A DNA stretch of 64,000 nucleotides, taken from Burkholderia sp. S171. GTDB lineage: Bacteria > Pseudomonadota > Gammaproteobacteria > Burkholderiales > Burkholderiaceae. Of the stretch, positions 38,933 through 48,748 are shown in pieces; position 1 is the first letter of the stretch, and each line of letters opens with the position of its first letter. A program made the position numbers and the translations under genes. The stretch covers positions 1 to 64,000 of the forward strand of contig NZ_LMUF01000004.1 of the NCBI RefSeq assembly GCF_009766085.1, given 5' to 3'. Below the pieces are notes generated by a model. The model searched no databases. It was not told the origin of the DNA and saw only the letters and a list, made by a program, of their open reading frames with translations.

Positions 38933-39048
38933 CTGCTTATTCCCTTCAAGTCACACGCGCTTATCACCGAGGCATAACCCCATGGCATTGCGGGCTCATT
39001 CAGCCGAGACCCGCAATAACATCGAATCACATTCGAACCCACAAATTC

Positions 39049-39086
39049 AAAAACGGCCGGCGCGCAACTCGCGCGCGCCGGCTTTT
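39049..39086 (-). terminator. Intrinsic terminator after pnp
   Basis: Arms GCCGGCGCGC (39056-39065) and GCGCGCCGGC (39073-39082) with a seven-base loop; on the minus strand it is followed by five T. It lies 15 bases past the pnp stop and also ends in T on the plus strand. Confidence 0.8.
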
Positions 39087-39100
39087 CCGAACTTACCGCA

Positions 39101-41242
39101 TTACTGCTGCGTCGGCTGGATCGGTTCGATAGGCGCGCCGCCTTCGTTCAACAAAGCCTTCGCCGACAAACGCACACGACCCTTTTCGTCTGTCTGAATG
39201 ACCTTGACCTTCACGATCTGGCCTTCCTTCAAGTAGTCGTTGATGTCCTTGATGCGCTCGTTCACGATTTCCGAGATGTGCAGCAGACCATCCTTACCCG
39301 GAAGAATATTCACGATCGCGCCGAAGTCCAGCAATTTGAGTACCGGGCCTTCGTAGACCTGACCCACTTCCACTTCAGCCGTGATGTTCTCAATGCGCTT
39401 CTTCGCTTCCGCCATGCCTTCGCTGCTCGTGCTAGCGATAGTCACCACGCCGTCGTCCGAAATGTCGATGGTCGTGTTGGTTTCTTCGGTCAACGCACGG
39501 ATCACCGAACCGCCCTTGCCGATCACGTCGCGGATCTTTTCCGGATTGATCTTCATGGTGATCATGCGCGGCGCGTAGTCCGACAGGTTCGTGTTCGTAC
39601 CCGGAACCGCGGTCGTCATCTTGCCAAGGATATGCATGCGGCCTTCTTTCGCCTGCGCGAGCGCGACCTGCATGATTTCCTTCGTGATGCCCTGGATCTT
39701 GATGTCCATCTGCAGTGCCGTCACGCCTTGCGCCGTGCCCGCTACCTTGAAGTCCATGTCGCCGAGGTGATCTTCGTCGCCCAGAATGTCCGTCAGCACC
39801 GCGAACTTGTTGCCTTCCAGGATCAGGCCCATCGCGATACCCGCGACGTGCGCTTTCATGGGCACGCCAGCGTCCATCAGCGCGAGACAGCCGCCGCAAA
39901 CCGAAGCCATGGACGAAGAACCGTTCGATTCCGTGATTTCCGACACAACGCGGATGGAGTAGCCGAATTCGTCGGCGCTCGGCAAGACTGCAACCAACGC
40001 GCGCTTGGCCAGACGGCCATGACCGATTTCACGGCGCTTCGGCGAACCGACGCGACCCGTTTCGCCGGTCGCGAACGGAGGCATGTTGTAGTGAAGCATG
40101 AAGCGTTCGCGATACTCGCCTTCGAGCGCGTCGATGTTCTGTTCGTCGCCCTTCGTACCCAGCGTCGCGATCACGAGCGCTTGCGTTTCGCCGCGCGTGA
40201 ACAGAGCCGAACCGTGCGTACGCGGCAGCACGCCGGTACGGATTTCGATCGGACGGACGGTGCGTGTATCACGGCCATCGATACGCGGCTCGCCGTTCAG
40301 GATCTGCGTACGAACGATCTTCGCTTCGATGTCGAACATCACGTTGCCGATGGTCGCCTTGTCAGACGGCGTTTCGCCACGGGCAACCGATTCTTCGGTG
40401 AGCTTGGCGGTCGTCGATGCGTAGACTTCCTTCAGCTTTGCGCTGCGAGCCGACTTGTCGCGGATCTGATAAACGGCGTTCAGTTCGGCTTGGGCCAATT
40501 CCGCCACGCGCGCGATTAGCGGCTCGTTCTTCGGTGCCGCCGTCCAATCCCACTCCGGCTTGCCACCTTCGGCAACCAGTTCGTGGATCGCGTCGATAGC
40601 GATTTGCATCTGGTCGTGACCAAACACAACAGCAGCCAGCATGACTTCTTCGGTCAATTGCTGCGCTTCCGATTCCACCATCAGCACTGCGCGTTCCGTA
40701 CCGGCGACGATCAAATCGAGCGCCGATTCCTTCATTTGCGGACGCGTCGGGTTCAGGACGAATTCGTTGTTGATATAGGCGACGCGTGCTGCACCCACCG
40801 GGCCGTTGAACGGCAAACCGGAGATAGCCAGAGCCGCCGATGCGCCGATCAGCGCAGGAATGTCAGCGGGCACATCCGGGTTCAACGACAGCACATGGAT
40901 TACTACCTGCACTTCGTTATAAAAGCCTTCCGGAAAAAGCGGGCGCAACGGACGGTCGATCAGGCGCGAGATCAGCGTTTCGCCTTCCGACGGACGGCCT
41001 TCGCGACGGAAGAAACCACCCGGGATCTTGCCGGCTGCGTAGGTCTTTTCCAGATAATCGACGGTCAACGGGAAGAAATCCTGGCCCGGCTTTGCCGTCT
41101 TCGCGCCGACAACCGTCGCGAGCACCACGGTATCTTCAATATCAACGATCACGGCGCCGCTTGCCTGGCGCGCGATTTCACCTGTTTCCAGGCGAACGTT
41201 GTGTTGTCCCCACTTGAATTCCTTGACGATCTTTTTAAACAT
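39101..41242 (-). CDS. pnp: Polyribonucleotide nucleotidyltransferase (PNPase)
   Basis: A 713-residue 3'-5' phosphorolytic exoribonuclease. It has two RNase PH domains with a helical linker, a KH domain ([18 protein letters not shown] region) and an S1 domain ([21 protein letters not shown] region, LLHISEI), all in order and full length. It acts in mRNA decay. ATG 41242 is preceded by AAGGAG. In E. coli pnp follows rpsO and is autoregulated through an RNase III-cleaved leader hairpin; here the same order holds and a strong hairpin sits in the leader (41378-41429). Confidence 0.97.
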   Translation of the reverse strand: MFKKIVKEFKWGQHNVRLETGEIARQASGAVIVDIEDTVVLATVVGAKTAKPGQDFFPLTVDYLEKTYAAGKIPGGFFRREGRPSEGETLISRLIDRPLRPLFPEGFYNEVQVVIHVLSLNPDVPADIPALIGASAALAISGLPFNGPVGAARVAYINNEFVLNPTRPQMKESALDLIVAGTERAVLMVESEAQQLTEEVMLAAVVFGHDQMQIAIDAIHELVAEGGKPEWDWTAAPKNEPLIARVAELAQAELNAVYQIRDKSARSAKLKEVYASTTAKLTEESVARGETPSDKATIGNVMFDIEAKIVRTQILNGEPRIDGRDTRTVRPIEIRTGVLPRTHGSALFTRGETQALVIATLGTKGDEQNIDALEGEYRERFMLHYNMPPFATGETGRVGSPKRREIGHGRLAKRALVAVLPSADEFGYSIRVVSEITESNGSSSMASVCGGCLALMDAGVPMKAHVAGIAMGLILEGNKFAVLTDILGDEDHLGDMDFKVAGTAQGVTALQMDIKIQGITKEIMQVALAQAKEGRMHILGKMTTAVPGTNTNLSDYAPRMITMKINPEKIRDVIGKGGSVIRALTEETNTTIDISDDGVVTIASTSSEGMAEAKKRIENITAEVEVGQVYEGPVLKLLDFGAIVNILPGKDGLLHISEIVNERIKDINDYLKEGQIVKVKVIQTDEKGRVRLSAKALLNEGGAPIEPIQPTQQ

Positions 41243-41377
41243 TCTCACTCCTTCTTCGTTATGCCTCGCGCTTGTCCAAGCGTGTTGTCGTGGACCCGGA
41301 GCATCCGGAGCCTGCGCACACGCTGAAAAAACGGCGAAGCCAAGCGATGACCGGAACCGCGCGGCAAGAGGGGTGTA

Positions 41378-41429
41378 TGTCATTCCAACGCAACACGACA
41401 CGCGATGCGCATGACGCGCTGGAATGACA
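41378..41429 (-). promoter_or_regulatory. Leader hairpin between rpsO and pnp
   Basis: Arms 41378-41391 and 41416-41429 pair over 14 positions with a 24-base loop. In RNA made from the minus strand (the pnp strand) the one non-Watson-Crick pair is G-U, so pairing is unbroken; in RNA from the plus strand it would be an A-C mismatch. That favours a function in the pnp transcript. By analogy with E. coli it may be the RNase III processing site used in pnp autoregulation. Confidence 0.6.
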
Positions 41430-41550
41430 CAAAGCTCTGCCGCGAGGCCCGGTCCTGTAGTCGAATCGGCTTCCGATCCGGGGTTGGCTTTAATGCAAGC
41501 CTTCGATATTTCCCGCCACTTTCACTTCTGCGCCCATGAAGAGCGCGCCG

Positions 41551-41594
41551 TTCAAAAACAAAATGCCTGTATCAGCAAACTGACACAGGCATTT
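41551..41594 (-). terminator. Intrinsic terminator after rpsO
   Basis: A 15-base stem with one G-T pair (arms 41561-41575 and 41580-41594, AAATGCCTGTATCAG type), CAAA loop, then a T-rich tail on the minus strand. It begins 19 bases after the rpsO stop. Some read-through to pnp is possible. Confidence 0.85.
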
Positions 41595-41613
41595 CGTTGA
41601 GAACGCTAGCCGC

Positions 41614-41895
41614 TTACTTGCGCAGACCCAGCTTTTCGATCAGCGAGCGATAACGGTCAGCGTCTTTGCCCTTGAGGTAATCGAGCAGCTTACGACGACG
41701 GCTCACCATGCGCAGCAGGCCGCGGCGGCTGTGGTGATCCTTCGTGTGAGCCTTGAAGTGAACGGTCAGTTCATTGATACGGGTGGTCAGCAGTGCAACT
41801 TGCACTTCTGGCGATCCGGTGTCATTAGCGGCGCGCGCATATTCTGCGACGACGTCGGACTTTTTTGCATGAGCAACTGCTGCTACGGTCGACAT
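41614..41895 (-). CDS. rpsO: 30S ribosomal protein S15
   Basis: A 93-residue protein (usual length 89). The core [44 protein letters not shown] (key parts) and EKLGLRK end are diagnostic. It binds the central domain of 16S rRNA. The N-terminus ([16 protein letters not shown]) is four residues longer than common and Ala-rich. A promoter with an extended -10 element lies about 180 bases upstream. pnp follows on the same strand after a terminator. Confidence 0.97.
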   Translation of the reverse strand: MSTVAAVAHAKKSDVVAEYARAANDTGSPEVQVALLTTRINELTVHFKAHTKDHHSRRGLLRMVSRRRKLLDYLKGKDADRYRSLIEKLGLRK

Positions 41896-42073
41896 TTGAT
41901 TTTCCTTTGAAACGGACAGGCGGTCACGGAAGAAGGGCCGTGCCGTGGATTTTCTACTTCTTTCCTCAGCCGATAACTCGACTTCGGACTTCCTTGCCGG
42001 ACGGTTCTGGTGAACGTTTTAAGCAGGCTTTGCAACCCACAATTCCACCAGTCCGGAGTACGGCAAGTCGCGA

Positions 42074-42101
42074 ATTATAGCACAGCAACTTTTGCCGTCG
42101 A
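42074..42101 (-). promoter_or_regulatory. Predicted rpsO promoter
   Basis: On the minus strand TATAAT (42074-42079) has an extended TGC just upstream and a weak -35 TCGACG (42096-42101) at 16 bases. The predicted transcript has an rpsO leader of about 170 bases, long enough to hold an S15 autoregulatory structure, which I did not resolve. Confidence 0.6.
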
Positions 42102-42160
42102 CCCGGTTCCCTATAGCAGCCGAAATTGCGCAATAGGCCTAAGCCCAAGCTTGACCGCAT

Positions 42161-43555
42161 TCACGATGCCGGGCGCTTCATCTGGCATGTGGTCGGCATG
42201 GCGGTCTGGGCTGCCGGAATCTTGAGCAGCGTCCGAAAGCCAAAACCGGAACCCTCGTTGTCGAAGCGCACGCCGGGCGAGCCTGCCTTATCCATTTCGA
42301 TCACGTAAAGGGGCTGGATGAGTTGATGATCGGCGGCGCGCATTTCTGTCGTCTGGAAACCCTTGTCCAGCTTCATGCCTTCCAGCGCGCGAGCGACCGC
42401 GGTCGGGTCGGCGCTGTGCGCTTGCTCCATGGCCTGCGCGAGCATCTCGATCATGAGCGGCATGCGCAGGAAGAGGTAATCGTCTGCGGCGGCTGGAAAA
42501 CGGGTGCGGAACGCTTCGTAATAAGCATCCGACGCCGCGCCGCCCGCGTTCGGATGCCAGTCGGCCACCGCCACGACGTGTTTTACGCCGGCGTCGCCCA
42601 GAGCGGCGGGCGCGCCCAGGCTGTTGCCATAGAACGTATAGAAATGCGTGTCGAGGCCTTGTTCCCGGGCGGCTTTGACGAGCAGCGTCAGGTCGTTGCC
42701 CCAGTTGCCGGTGATCACGGCGTCGGCGCCGCTCGCGCGGATCTTGGCAATGTACGGCGCGAAGTCCTTCACGCGGCCGGCGGGGATGAATTCATCGGCG
42801 ACGATCGCGATGTCCGGGCGGCGCTCCTTCAGGGCACGCTGGGCTTCATGGCTGACGTCATGGCCGAAGCTGTAGTCCTGGTTGAACAAATAGACTTTCT
42901 TCACCGATTGATCGTGCTGGAGGACATCGGCGAGTGCGTTCATGCGCATGCCGGCATGGGCATCGAAGCGGAAATGCCAGAAGCTGCAATCCGCGTTGGT
43001 GAGCGCGGGGTCGTCGGCGGAATAATTGAGGAACACCACCCGGTGTTCAGGATCGCGGGTATTTTGCTTATTGATTGCGTCGATAAGCGCCGCAGCCACC
43101 GCCGAGCTGTTGCCCTGCATGACAAAGCCAACATTCTGGTCGATGGCCGCACGCAACTGCACGAGGCTGGCTTCGCTGCTGCCCTTGCCGTCGAGGACCA
43201 CGAGTTGCAGCGGGTGTTTGCCATCGGGCAAGGTAACGCCGCCGTTCGCGTTCACGCGCTCGACACCGAAGCGCAAATTACGCTCGACGGCCGCGCCCGC
43301 ATTCGCGAACGGACCGGACATGCCTTCGATCATCGCGATGCGAATGGGGGGCAAACTGGGAGCGGCGTCCGCCGCCCACGCGGGGGCAACCAACGCGCTG
43401 CCCAAACATGAAGCCACCAGCAACGAACCACCCAGGCGCTTGCCTGCATGCGACGCGCGGCCGAGCAGCCGGGACCACCGTGCCGGCAAACGCCGCTTAC
43501 TGGCGTTGAGTGAAACCACGCGCGACAAACCAAGGCCGAGACCCATACAGTCCAT
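42161..43555 (-). CDS. Branched-chain-amino-acid-type ABC transporter substrate-binding protein
   Basis: A 464-residue periplasmic binding protein of the type I LivJ/leucine-binding fold (IRIAMIEGMSGPFANAGAAVERNLRFGVERVNANGG region; VMQGNSSAVAAALIDAINK). It has a long N-terminus with a signal peptide ending at WAADAAP. No permease or ATPase genes are beside it, so it is an unlinked binding protein; the ligand is unknown. An internal start nearer the signal peptide is possible because the first 35 residues are unusually basic and long. Confidence 0.82.
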   Translation of the reverse strand: MDCMGLGLGLSRVVSLNASKRRLPARWSRLLGRASHAGKRLGGSLLVASCLGSALVAPAWAADAAPSLPPIRIAMIEGMSGPFANAGAAVERNLRFGVERVNANGGVTLPDGKHPLQLVVLDGKGSSEASLVQLRAAIDQNVGFVMQGNSSAVAAALIDAINKQNTRDPEHRVVFLNYSADDPALTNADCSFWHFRFDAHAGMRMNALADVLQHDQSVKKVYLFNQDYSFGHDVSHEAQRALKERRPDIAIVADEFIPAGRVKDFAPYIAKIRASGADAVITGNWGNDLTLLVKAAREQGLDTHFYTFYGNSLGAPAALGDAGVKHVVAVADWHPNAGGAASDAYYEAFRTRFPAAADDYLFLRMPLMIEMLAQAMEQAHSADPTAVARALEGMKLDKGFQTTEMRAADHQLIQPLYVIEMDKAGSPGVRFDNEGSGFGFRTLLKIPAAQTAMPTTCQMKRPAS

Positions 43556-43871
43556 TACAGTTCATCCATGGATAAATGACAGCGAAGATGACAGCAAAGC
43601 GAAAACGCGGATCATAGGGCGTTCGGCACGTTGCGTGCAACCGCCCGAGAAAATGCGAACGGAAATGGAATAGCCGCTCAAGCTTGCGCGTTCCATCTAC
43701 ACCCAGCAAGCACGCTCTGCCCTGACCAACGGACGAACGGACGAACCGGCGACCGCGATCAAAACCGCGCGCCTACCCCGCATGTCAAAATAAGCAATGC
43801 GGCGCGGATCAGCAGAAAAACCCACATTCGATCGTGGATACAGCGCAGATATGAATACGAAGGAGGCTTAG
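43556..43871. other. Intergenic region between divergent genes
   Basis: This 316-base region separates the binding-protein gene (minus) from the lipoprotein gene (plus). It should carry both promoters, but I cannot name them confidently. A short direct repeat ACGGACGA occurs twice near 43730-43743. GAAGGAGG stands before the ATG at 43872. No gene is seen. Confidence 0.4.
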
Positions 43872-44381
43872 ATGTTGAGCAAGGCAATCCGAAAACCCGC
43901 GGCAGCAATGGCACTTGCCCTCCTGCTCACGGCGTGCGCGCAGCCGTGGCAGAACTACCAGGCAGGCGCGGAGTCGTCCACGATCACGGCGAAGCTGGGG
44001 CCGCCGAGGGAGGTCTATGACCTGCCGAACGGTGGCCGCCGCCTCATGTGGCCGACTCAACCGCTCGGCGAGGTGACCACGGCGGCGGATATCGATGCAT
44101 CGGGAAAGATCGTGAACGTGCGCCAGGTCCTCGATGAAAACGAGTTCTATAAAGCGCAGATCGGCACCTGGACGCGCAAGGACGTGCTGATCAATTTTGG
44201 CCGTCCAGTGGAGACGTCCTACTTCCCGTTGATGAAACGCGAGGTGTGGACCTACCGGTACATGGAGGCAAATGTCTGGTACATGATGTACAGCTTTTAC
44301 TTCGACGATCAGGGCACGCTGCGCCTGACGCAAAAAACGCCCGACCCGCTTCACGATCCCGATCAACGGAATTTTTTCTGA
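43872..44381 (+). CDS. Lipoprotein, BamE/OmlA-like fold
   Basis: A 169-residue lipoprotein. The lipobox LLTAC places the lipidated cysteine at C22. The mature domain has a repeated pattern in which a segment with LGPPREVYDLPNGGRRLMW is echoed by FGRPVETSYFPLMKREVWTYR, as in outer-membrane SmpA/BamE-type small domains. Role unknown; location in the outer membrane is inferred from the lipobox. A very strong GAAGGAGG ribosome site precedes it. A terminator follows. Confidence 0.8.
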   Translation: MLSKAIRKPAAAMALALLLTACAQPWQNYQAGAESSTITAKLGPPREVYDLPNGGRRLMWPTQPLGEVTTAADIDASGKIVNVRQVLDENEFYKAQIGTWTRKDVLINFGRPVETSYFPLMKREVWTYRYMEANVWYMMYSFYFDDQGTLRLTQKTPDPLHDPDQRNFF

Positions 44382-44418
44382 TTTAACTGATAAACACTGA
44401 AGAAATCTTTTGTCGATG

Positions 44419-44464
44419 AAAAAAAATGCCGCCGGGGTCACGTCACCTCGAGCGGCATTTTTTT
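44419..44464 (+). terminator. Intrinsic terminator after the lipoprotein gene
   Basis: An A-run followed by ATGCCGC, a loop of about 18 bases with its own short pairing, then GCGGCAT and seven T. It lies 38 bases after the stop at 44381. Confidence 0.85.
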
Positions 44465-44607
44465 ATGCCTGGACTGCCGGGATCTTTTCATAGAAAGTAA
44501 TTCGTAAGGTTTGTGCGCGACACGGCAATGACGCCGGAAGGCCATTTCCGGGATAATTTCACCGTTGTAGTGTTGTGTCTATCGTTACGCTTTTGGAGCT
44601 GATACCC

Positions 44608-45312
44608 ATGAATCGACCCAAACGCATGCTGGTTGAAAACGTCGGCTGGGCGGCTGAAATTGCGGCCAGCGAGCCCGATTTCTTCGAAACCCTGGCTCAG
44701 GGTCAAAGTCCGACCGTCCTGTGGCTTGGATGCTCGGACAGTCGCGTGCCGGCTGAAACCATCACGCACTCAAAGCCTGGTGATTTATTTGTCCATCGCA
44801 ACATCGCGAACCTCTTTTCACCGGACGACGACAACACCATGAGCGTCCTCGAATACGCGGTGAACGTCCTGAAAGTGGACGACGTGATCGTGTGCGGACA
44901 CTACGGTTGCGGTGGCGTGCGTGCGTCTTTGCTGCCGCTGTCCGACGCCCTGCCCCACGTCAACCGCCGCATTGCCCCGCTGTGTGCGCTGGCGCGTGCG
45001 CATAGCAGCGAACTCGACGCGATCGGCACGATGGATTCGCGCATCGACCGGCTGGCGGAACTGAGCGTGCTCGAACAAGTGAGCGCGCTGCGTGACACGG
45101 CCATCGTGCGCGACGCCGAGCGTCCACCGCGCGTTCACGGCTGGATCTTCGGTCTGCGCGATGGCCGCATCAAGGTGCTTTCATCTGGAGACCCCGCCGA
45201 TGCCGACATCGAAGGAGAGCCCGCCGGCTCTTCAAATTCAGAGGCGAAAGAAGCAGAACCCGCACCTGCACCTGGCACAGCCCAGCGTGTAACAGAAGCC
45301 GTCAGCCGCTAG
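44608..45312 (+). CDS. can: Beta-class carbonic anhydrase
   Basis: A 234-residue beta-carbonic anhydrase. Zinc ligands are C42, H98 and C101, with the D44-R46 dyad (GCSDSRVPAE; GHYGCGG). It interconverts CO2 and bicarbonate and resembles E. coli Can. The start at 44608 has GGAG nine bases upstream; an in-frame start 11 codons earlier has none. The last 35 residues are an acidic Pro/Ala-rich tail not present in E. coli. It is followed 88 bases later by a SulP transporter, a pair suited to bicarbonate uptake. Confidence 0.94.
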   Translation: MNRPKRMLVENVGWAAEIAASEPDFFETLAQGQSPTVLWLGCSDSRVPAETITHSKPGDLFVHRNIANLFSPDDDNTMSVLEYAVNVLKVDDVIVCGHYGCGGVRASLLPLSDALPHVNRRIAPLCALARAHSSELDAIGTMDSRIDRLAELSVLEQVSALRDTAIVRDAERPPRVHGWIFGLRDGRIKVLSSGDPADADIEGEPAGSSNSEAKEAEPAPAPGTAQRVTEAVSR

Positions 45313-45400
45313 CTGCACTAGCCGCTCAACCCCACGTTAAACCTTCACCGTGCGATGCCTTCCCGGCATCGCACGGCTTAACTCGCGCCCAAAAAAGCTC

Positions 45401-46969
45401 ATGAACCTACGTGAAACGTTCGCAACCTTCCCGCGTGATCTGTTCGCGGGCACAGTCGTCTTTCTCGTCGCGATGCCGCTCTGTCTCGGCATCGCCAACG
45501 CATCCGGCGTCGAGCCGTTTGCCGGTTTGCTGTCGGGCATTATCGGCGGGCTGGTCGTCGCGCTGCTGAGTGGCTCGCATCTGAGCGTGAGCGGGCCGGC
45601 GGCGGGACTGGTCGTCATCGTCGTCGATGGCATTGCCAAGCTCGGCAGTTTTTCGACCTTCCTGATGGCCGTGATGCTGGCGGGCGTGATCCAGTTCGGC
45701 TTCGGCATGCTGAAGGCCGGACGCTTTGCGGCGTACGTGCCGTCGTCGGTGATCAAGGGCATGCTTGCGGCGATCGGCTTGTTGCTGATCATCAAGCAGG
45801 TGCCGCTTGCTGCTGGTTTTGCCAACGGCGGCGCACACGTCGCGGCGCAATTACCGGGCACGATTGCGACGCCGTTCGGCGTGATGTCGCTTGCCGCGTG
45901 CGCGGTAGCCGTTGTGTCGATCGCGATTCTGGCTGGCTGGGAAACTAAAGCGATGCGCCGCTTTACACTGGTACGCGCCGTGCCCGCGCCGCTCGCCGTT
46001 GTCATGCTCGGCATCGCGATCACGCTGGCGCTCGATTACGCCGCTCCAGGTTTTGCGCCTCCGGCGGAGCATCGTGTTTCGCTGCCGTCGCTGGCTTCGT
46101 TTGCCGCGTTGAACGCCGCGTTTGACTGGCCGAACTTCGAGCAACTTGTGAATCCCGATGTCTGGCGCCTCGCGATGACGCTTGCCATCGTCGCAAGTCT
46201 GGAGACGTTGCTGAGCCTCGAGGCCGTCGAGCAGATCGATCCGAAGAAGCGCTCCGCCCATCCGGACCGCGAACTCAAGGCGCAGGGTATTGGCAACATC
46301 ATGGCGGGCGCGATCGGCGCGTTGCCGATTACCTCGGTTATCGTGCGTAGCTCCGCCAATGTTCATGCCGGCGCGCAGAGCCGCTGGTCGGCTGTCGTAC
46401 ACGGACTCTTACTGCTCGCGAGCGTGTTCGCGCTGACGGCCGTGATCAACCTGATTCCATTAGCCTGTCTCGCCGCGATCCTGATTTTCACAGGACTTAA
46501 GCTGGCGAAACCATCGTTGTTTGCGGCCGTCGCCAAGCAGGGATTCGAACGCTTTGCGCCGTTCATCGTGACAATTGTGGGCGTGCTCACAACCGATCTG
46601 CTGATCGGCATTTTGCTGGGTATTGCGTGCAGCATCGGACTGGCCATTCACGCGAATCTGCAGCGGCCTATCACCATCGCGCAGCATGACGACCACTTCC
46701 TGCTGTCGTTTCGCAAGGACGTGTCGTTTCTCGGCAAGGTGTCGCTCAAGCATCACCTGCGGCAAATTCCGGACAACGCGACCGTCATAGTGGACGCGAG
46801 CCGCGCTGATTTCGTCGATCCCGACGTGCGCGAACTAATCGATAAATTCGTCGCCGATGCCCCCGAGCGCGGCATCCATGTGGAATGCCGCCAGCTTGAA
46901 CGCACGGCGCGAGAGCGGCCGAGCTTGCAGCAGCGTATGGCGTTTTTTAAACGGGCGTCCGTTAAATAA
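45401..46969 (+). CDS. SulP family anion transporter (possible bicarbonate/sulfate)
   Basis: A 522-residue membrane protein of the SulP/SLC26 family with about 11-12 helices (FLVAMPLCLGIANASGVEPFAGLLSG, GSHLSVSGPAAGLVVIVVD region) and a C-terminal STAS domain (VIVDASRADFVDPDVRELIDKF region). The substrate is not readable from sequence: the SulP family includes BicA, CysP-like and DauA proteins. Position after a carbonic anhydrase favours bicarbonate. ATG 45401 matches family N-termini; 17 more codons upstream lack resemblance. Confidence 0.86.
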   Translation: MNLRETFATFPRDLFAGTVVFLVAMPLCLGIANASGVEPFAGLLSGIIGGLVVALLSGSHLSVSGPAAGLVVIVVDGIAKLGSFSTFLMAVMLAGVIQFGFGMLKAGRFAAYVPSSVIKGMLAAIGLLLIIKQVPLAAGFANGGAHVAAQLPGTIATPFGVMSLAACAVAVVSIAILAGWETKAMRRFTLVRAVPAPLAVVMLGIAITLALDYAAPGFAPPAEHRVSLPSLASFAALNAAFDWPNFEQLVNPDVWRLAMTLAIVASLETLLSLEAVEQIDPKKRSAHPDRELKAQGIGNIMAGAIGALPITSVIVRSSANVHAGAQSRWSAVVHGLLLLASVFALTAVINLIPLACLAAILIFTGLKLAKPSLFAAVAKQGFERFAPFIVTIVGVLTTDLLIGILLGIACSIGLAIHANLQRPITIAQHDDHFLLSFRKDVSFLGKVSLKHHLRQIPDNATVIVDASRADFVDPDVRELIDKFVADAPERGIHVECRQLERTARERPSLQQRMAFFKRASVK

Positions 46970-46988
46970 AGCGGTAATAAAAAACGAA

Positions 46989-47020
46989 AAAACGGCCCTC
47001 GCTTCTGGCGAGAGCCGTTT
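46989..47020. terminator. Intrinsic terminator between SulP gene and leuA
   Basis: AAACGGC, one unpaired base, CTCGC; loop; GCGAG, one unpaired base, GCCGTTT. It lies between the convergent SulP (plus) and leuA (minus) genes and ends in T on one side and A on the other, so it can act for both. Confidence 0.75.
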
Positions 47021-47080
47021 CTTTAACCGATAAAGCGCCGGATACGCGCTTCACTCAATCGAATCAATTCATCGAATTAA

Positions 47081-48625
47081 TTAGGAAAGCTGCGGATTCA
47101 GCTTCTCTACTTTCGAATGCAACTTGTTCAGCGCTGCGAGATAAGCCTTCGCCGATGCCGCCACGATATCCGGGTCCGTACCCACACCGTTCACGATCCG
47201 GCCGCTCTTCGACAAACGCACGGTCACTTCGCCCTGAGCCTGCGTACCGGTGGTGATGGCGTTCACCGAATACAGCACCAGCTCGGCGCCGCTCGTCACC
47301 TTCGATTCGATGGCAACGAGCGTGGCGTCGACCGGACCATTCCCGCGCGCTTCACCTTGCACTTCAACGCCATCGACGGCAAACACCACGCGCGCATGCG
47401 GCTGCTCACCCGTTTCCGAGTGCTGAGCCAGCGACACGAAGCGGAACGTTTCCTTGGCCTGCATTTCCGCTGATTCTTCCGAGACGATCGCCATGATGTC
47501 TTCATCGAAGATCTCGGATTTGCGATCGGCGAGTTCCTTGAAGCGCACGAACGCGGCGTTCACATCCGTTTCCGATTCCAGCGATACGCCGAGATCTTCC
47601 AGGCGCTGCTTGAATGCGTTACGACCCGACAACTTGCCGAGCACGATCTTGTTGGTCGCCCAGCCCACATCTTCGGCACGCATGATTTCGTAGGTGTCGC
47701 GCGCTTTGAGCACGCCGTCCTGGTGAATCCCGGAAGCGTGCGCAAACGCATTCGCGCCGACCACAGCCTTGTTCGGCTGCACGACGAAACCGGTGATCTG
47801 CGAGACGAGCTTCGAAGTCGGCACGATATGCGTTGTATCGATACCGAGTTCCAGCCCGTAGTAATCCTTGCGCGTTTTCATCGCCATCACGACTTCTTCC
47901 AGCGCCGTGTTACCCGCGCGCTCGCCGAGGCCATTGATCGTGCACTCGATCTGGCGTGCGCCACCGATATGCACGCCGGCCAGCGAATTCGCAACCGCCA
48001 TGCCGAGGTCATCGTGGCAATGCACGGACCACACCGCCTTGTCCGAATTCGGCACGCGTTCGCGGATGGTCTTGATCAGGTTGCCGTAGCCTTCCGGCAC
48101 GGCGTAGCCAACCGTATCGGGAATATTGATGATGGTCGCGCCTTCATCGATCACCGCTTCCAGTACGCGGCACAGGAAATCGAGATCCGAGCGGCTGCCG
48201 TCTTCCGGCGAGAATTCGACGTCATCGGTGAACTTGCGCGCAAAACGCGTAGCGAGACGCGCTTGCTCGTAGACCTGATCCGCGCTCATGCGCAGCTTCT
48301 TTTCCATATGCAAAGCCGATGTGGCAATGAACGTATGGATGCGGAAGTGATCGGCGGGCTTCAGGGCGTCGGCTGCGCGCTGGATGTCTTTATCGTTGGC
48401 GCGGGCGAGCGAACAGATCGTACTGTCCTTGATCAGGCCCGCAATGGTGTGGATCGCGTCGAAATCGCCGTTCGAGCTGGCAGCAAAGCCTGCTTCGATC
48501 ACATCGACCTTCATCCGCTCGAGCGCCTTCGCGATCCGGATCTTCTCTTCCTTCGTCATCGACGCGCCGGGGGATTGCTCGCCATCACGCAAGGTCGTGT
48601 CGAAAATGATCAGTTTGTCTGCCAT
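47081..48625 (-). CDS. leuA: 2-isopropylmalate synthase
   Basis: A 514-residue first enzyme of leucine synthesis: acetyl-CoA plus 2-oxoisovalerate to 2-isopropylmalate. The catalytic HMGL-like domain has [12 protein letters not shown], the metal-binding [12 protein letters not shown] and [11 protein letters not shown]-terminal regulatory domain (about residues 390-514) carries the leucine feedback site in the family. ATG 48625 has GGAG nine bases upstream; 26 more upstream codons are open but unlike the family. It is preceded by a 28-codon leucine-rich leader, so it is likely controlled by leucine supply. Confidence 0.96.
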   Translation of the reverse strand: MADKLIIFDTTLRDGEQSPGASMTKEEKIRIAKALERMKVDVIEAGFAASSNGDFDAIHTIAGLIKDSTICSLARANDKDIQRAADALKPADHFRIHTFIATSALHMEKKLRMSADQVYEQARLATRFARKFTDDVEFSPEDGSRSDLDFLCRVLEAVIDEGATIINIPDTVGYAVPEGYGNLIKTIRERVPNSDKAVWSVHCHDDLGMAVANSLAGVHIGGARQIECTINGLGERAGNTALEEVVMAMKTRKDYYGLELGIDTTHIVPTSKLVSQITGFVVQPNKAVVGANAFAHASGIHQDGVLKARDTYEIMRAEDVGWATNKIVLGKLSGRNAFKQRLEDLGVSLESETDVNAAFVRFKELADRKSEIFDEDIMAIVSEESAEMQAKETFRFVSLAQHSETGEQPHARVVFAVDGVEVQGEARGNGPVDATLVAIESKVTSGAELVLYSVNAITTGTQAQGEVTVRLSKSGRIVNGVGTDPDIVAASAKAYLAALNKLHSKVEKLNPQLS

Positions 48626-48693
48626 GTCGGGGCTCCAGTGGGGAGTTTTAGAGTTTTGAAAACGGTGGGGAAAAACAATACGGAATCCGGGTG

Positions 48694-48716
48694 TTCGCGC
48701 CACCGCTGGCGTCGAA
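48694..48716 (-). promoter_or_regulatory. Possible attenuator hairpin (leader hairpin B)
   Basis: On the RNA of the leuA strand UUCG, one bulged A, CGCCA, a GCGG loop, UGGCG and CGAA form a nine-pair stem. The AGCGGUGG part can alternatively pair with CUACCGCU in the leader codons (one U-G pair), which would make the two folds exclusive. The U-rich stretch (48671-48675) is some 20 bases downstream, so it is not a textbook terminator. Confidence 0.45.
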
Positions 48717-48748
48717 AACCACGAACGAGCAGACGGGAGGCGGGAAGC

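Noticed and set aside
41440..41490. Short hairpin in pnp-rpsO gap near ATCGG/CCGAT
   Set aside because: Only five pairs, easily due to chance; the larger hairpin at 41378-41429 is the better candidate.
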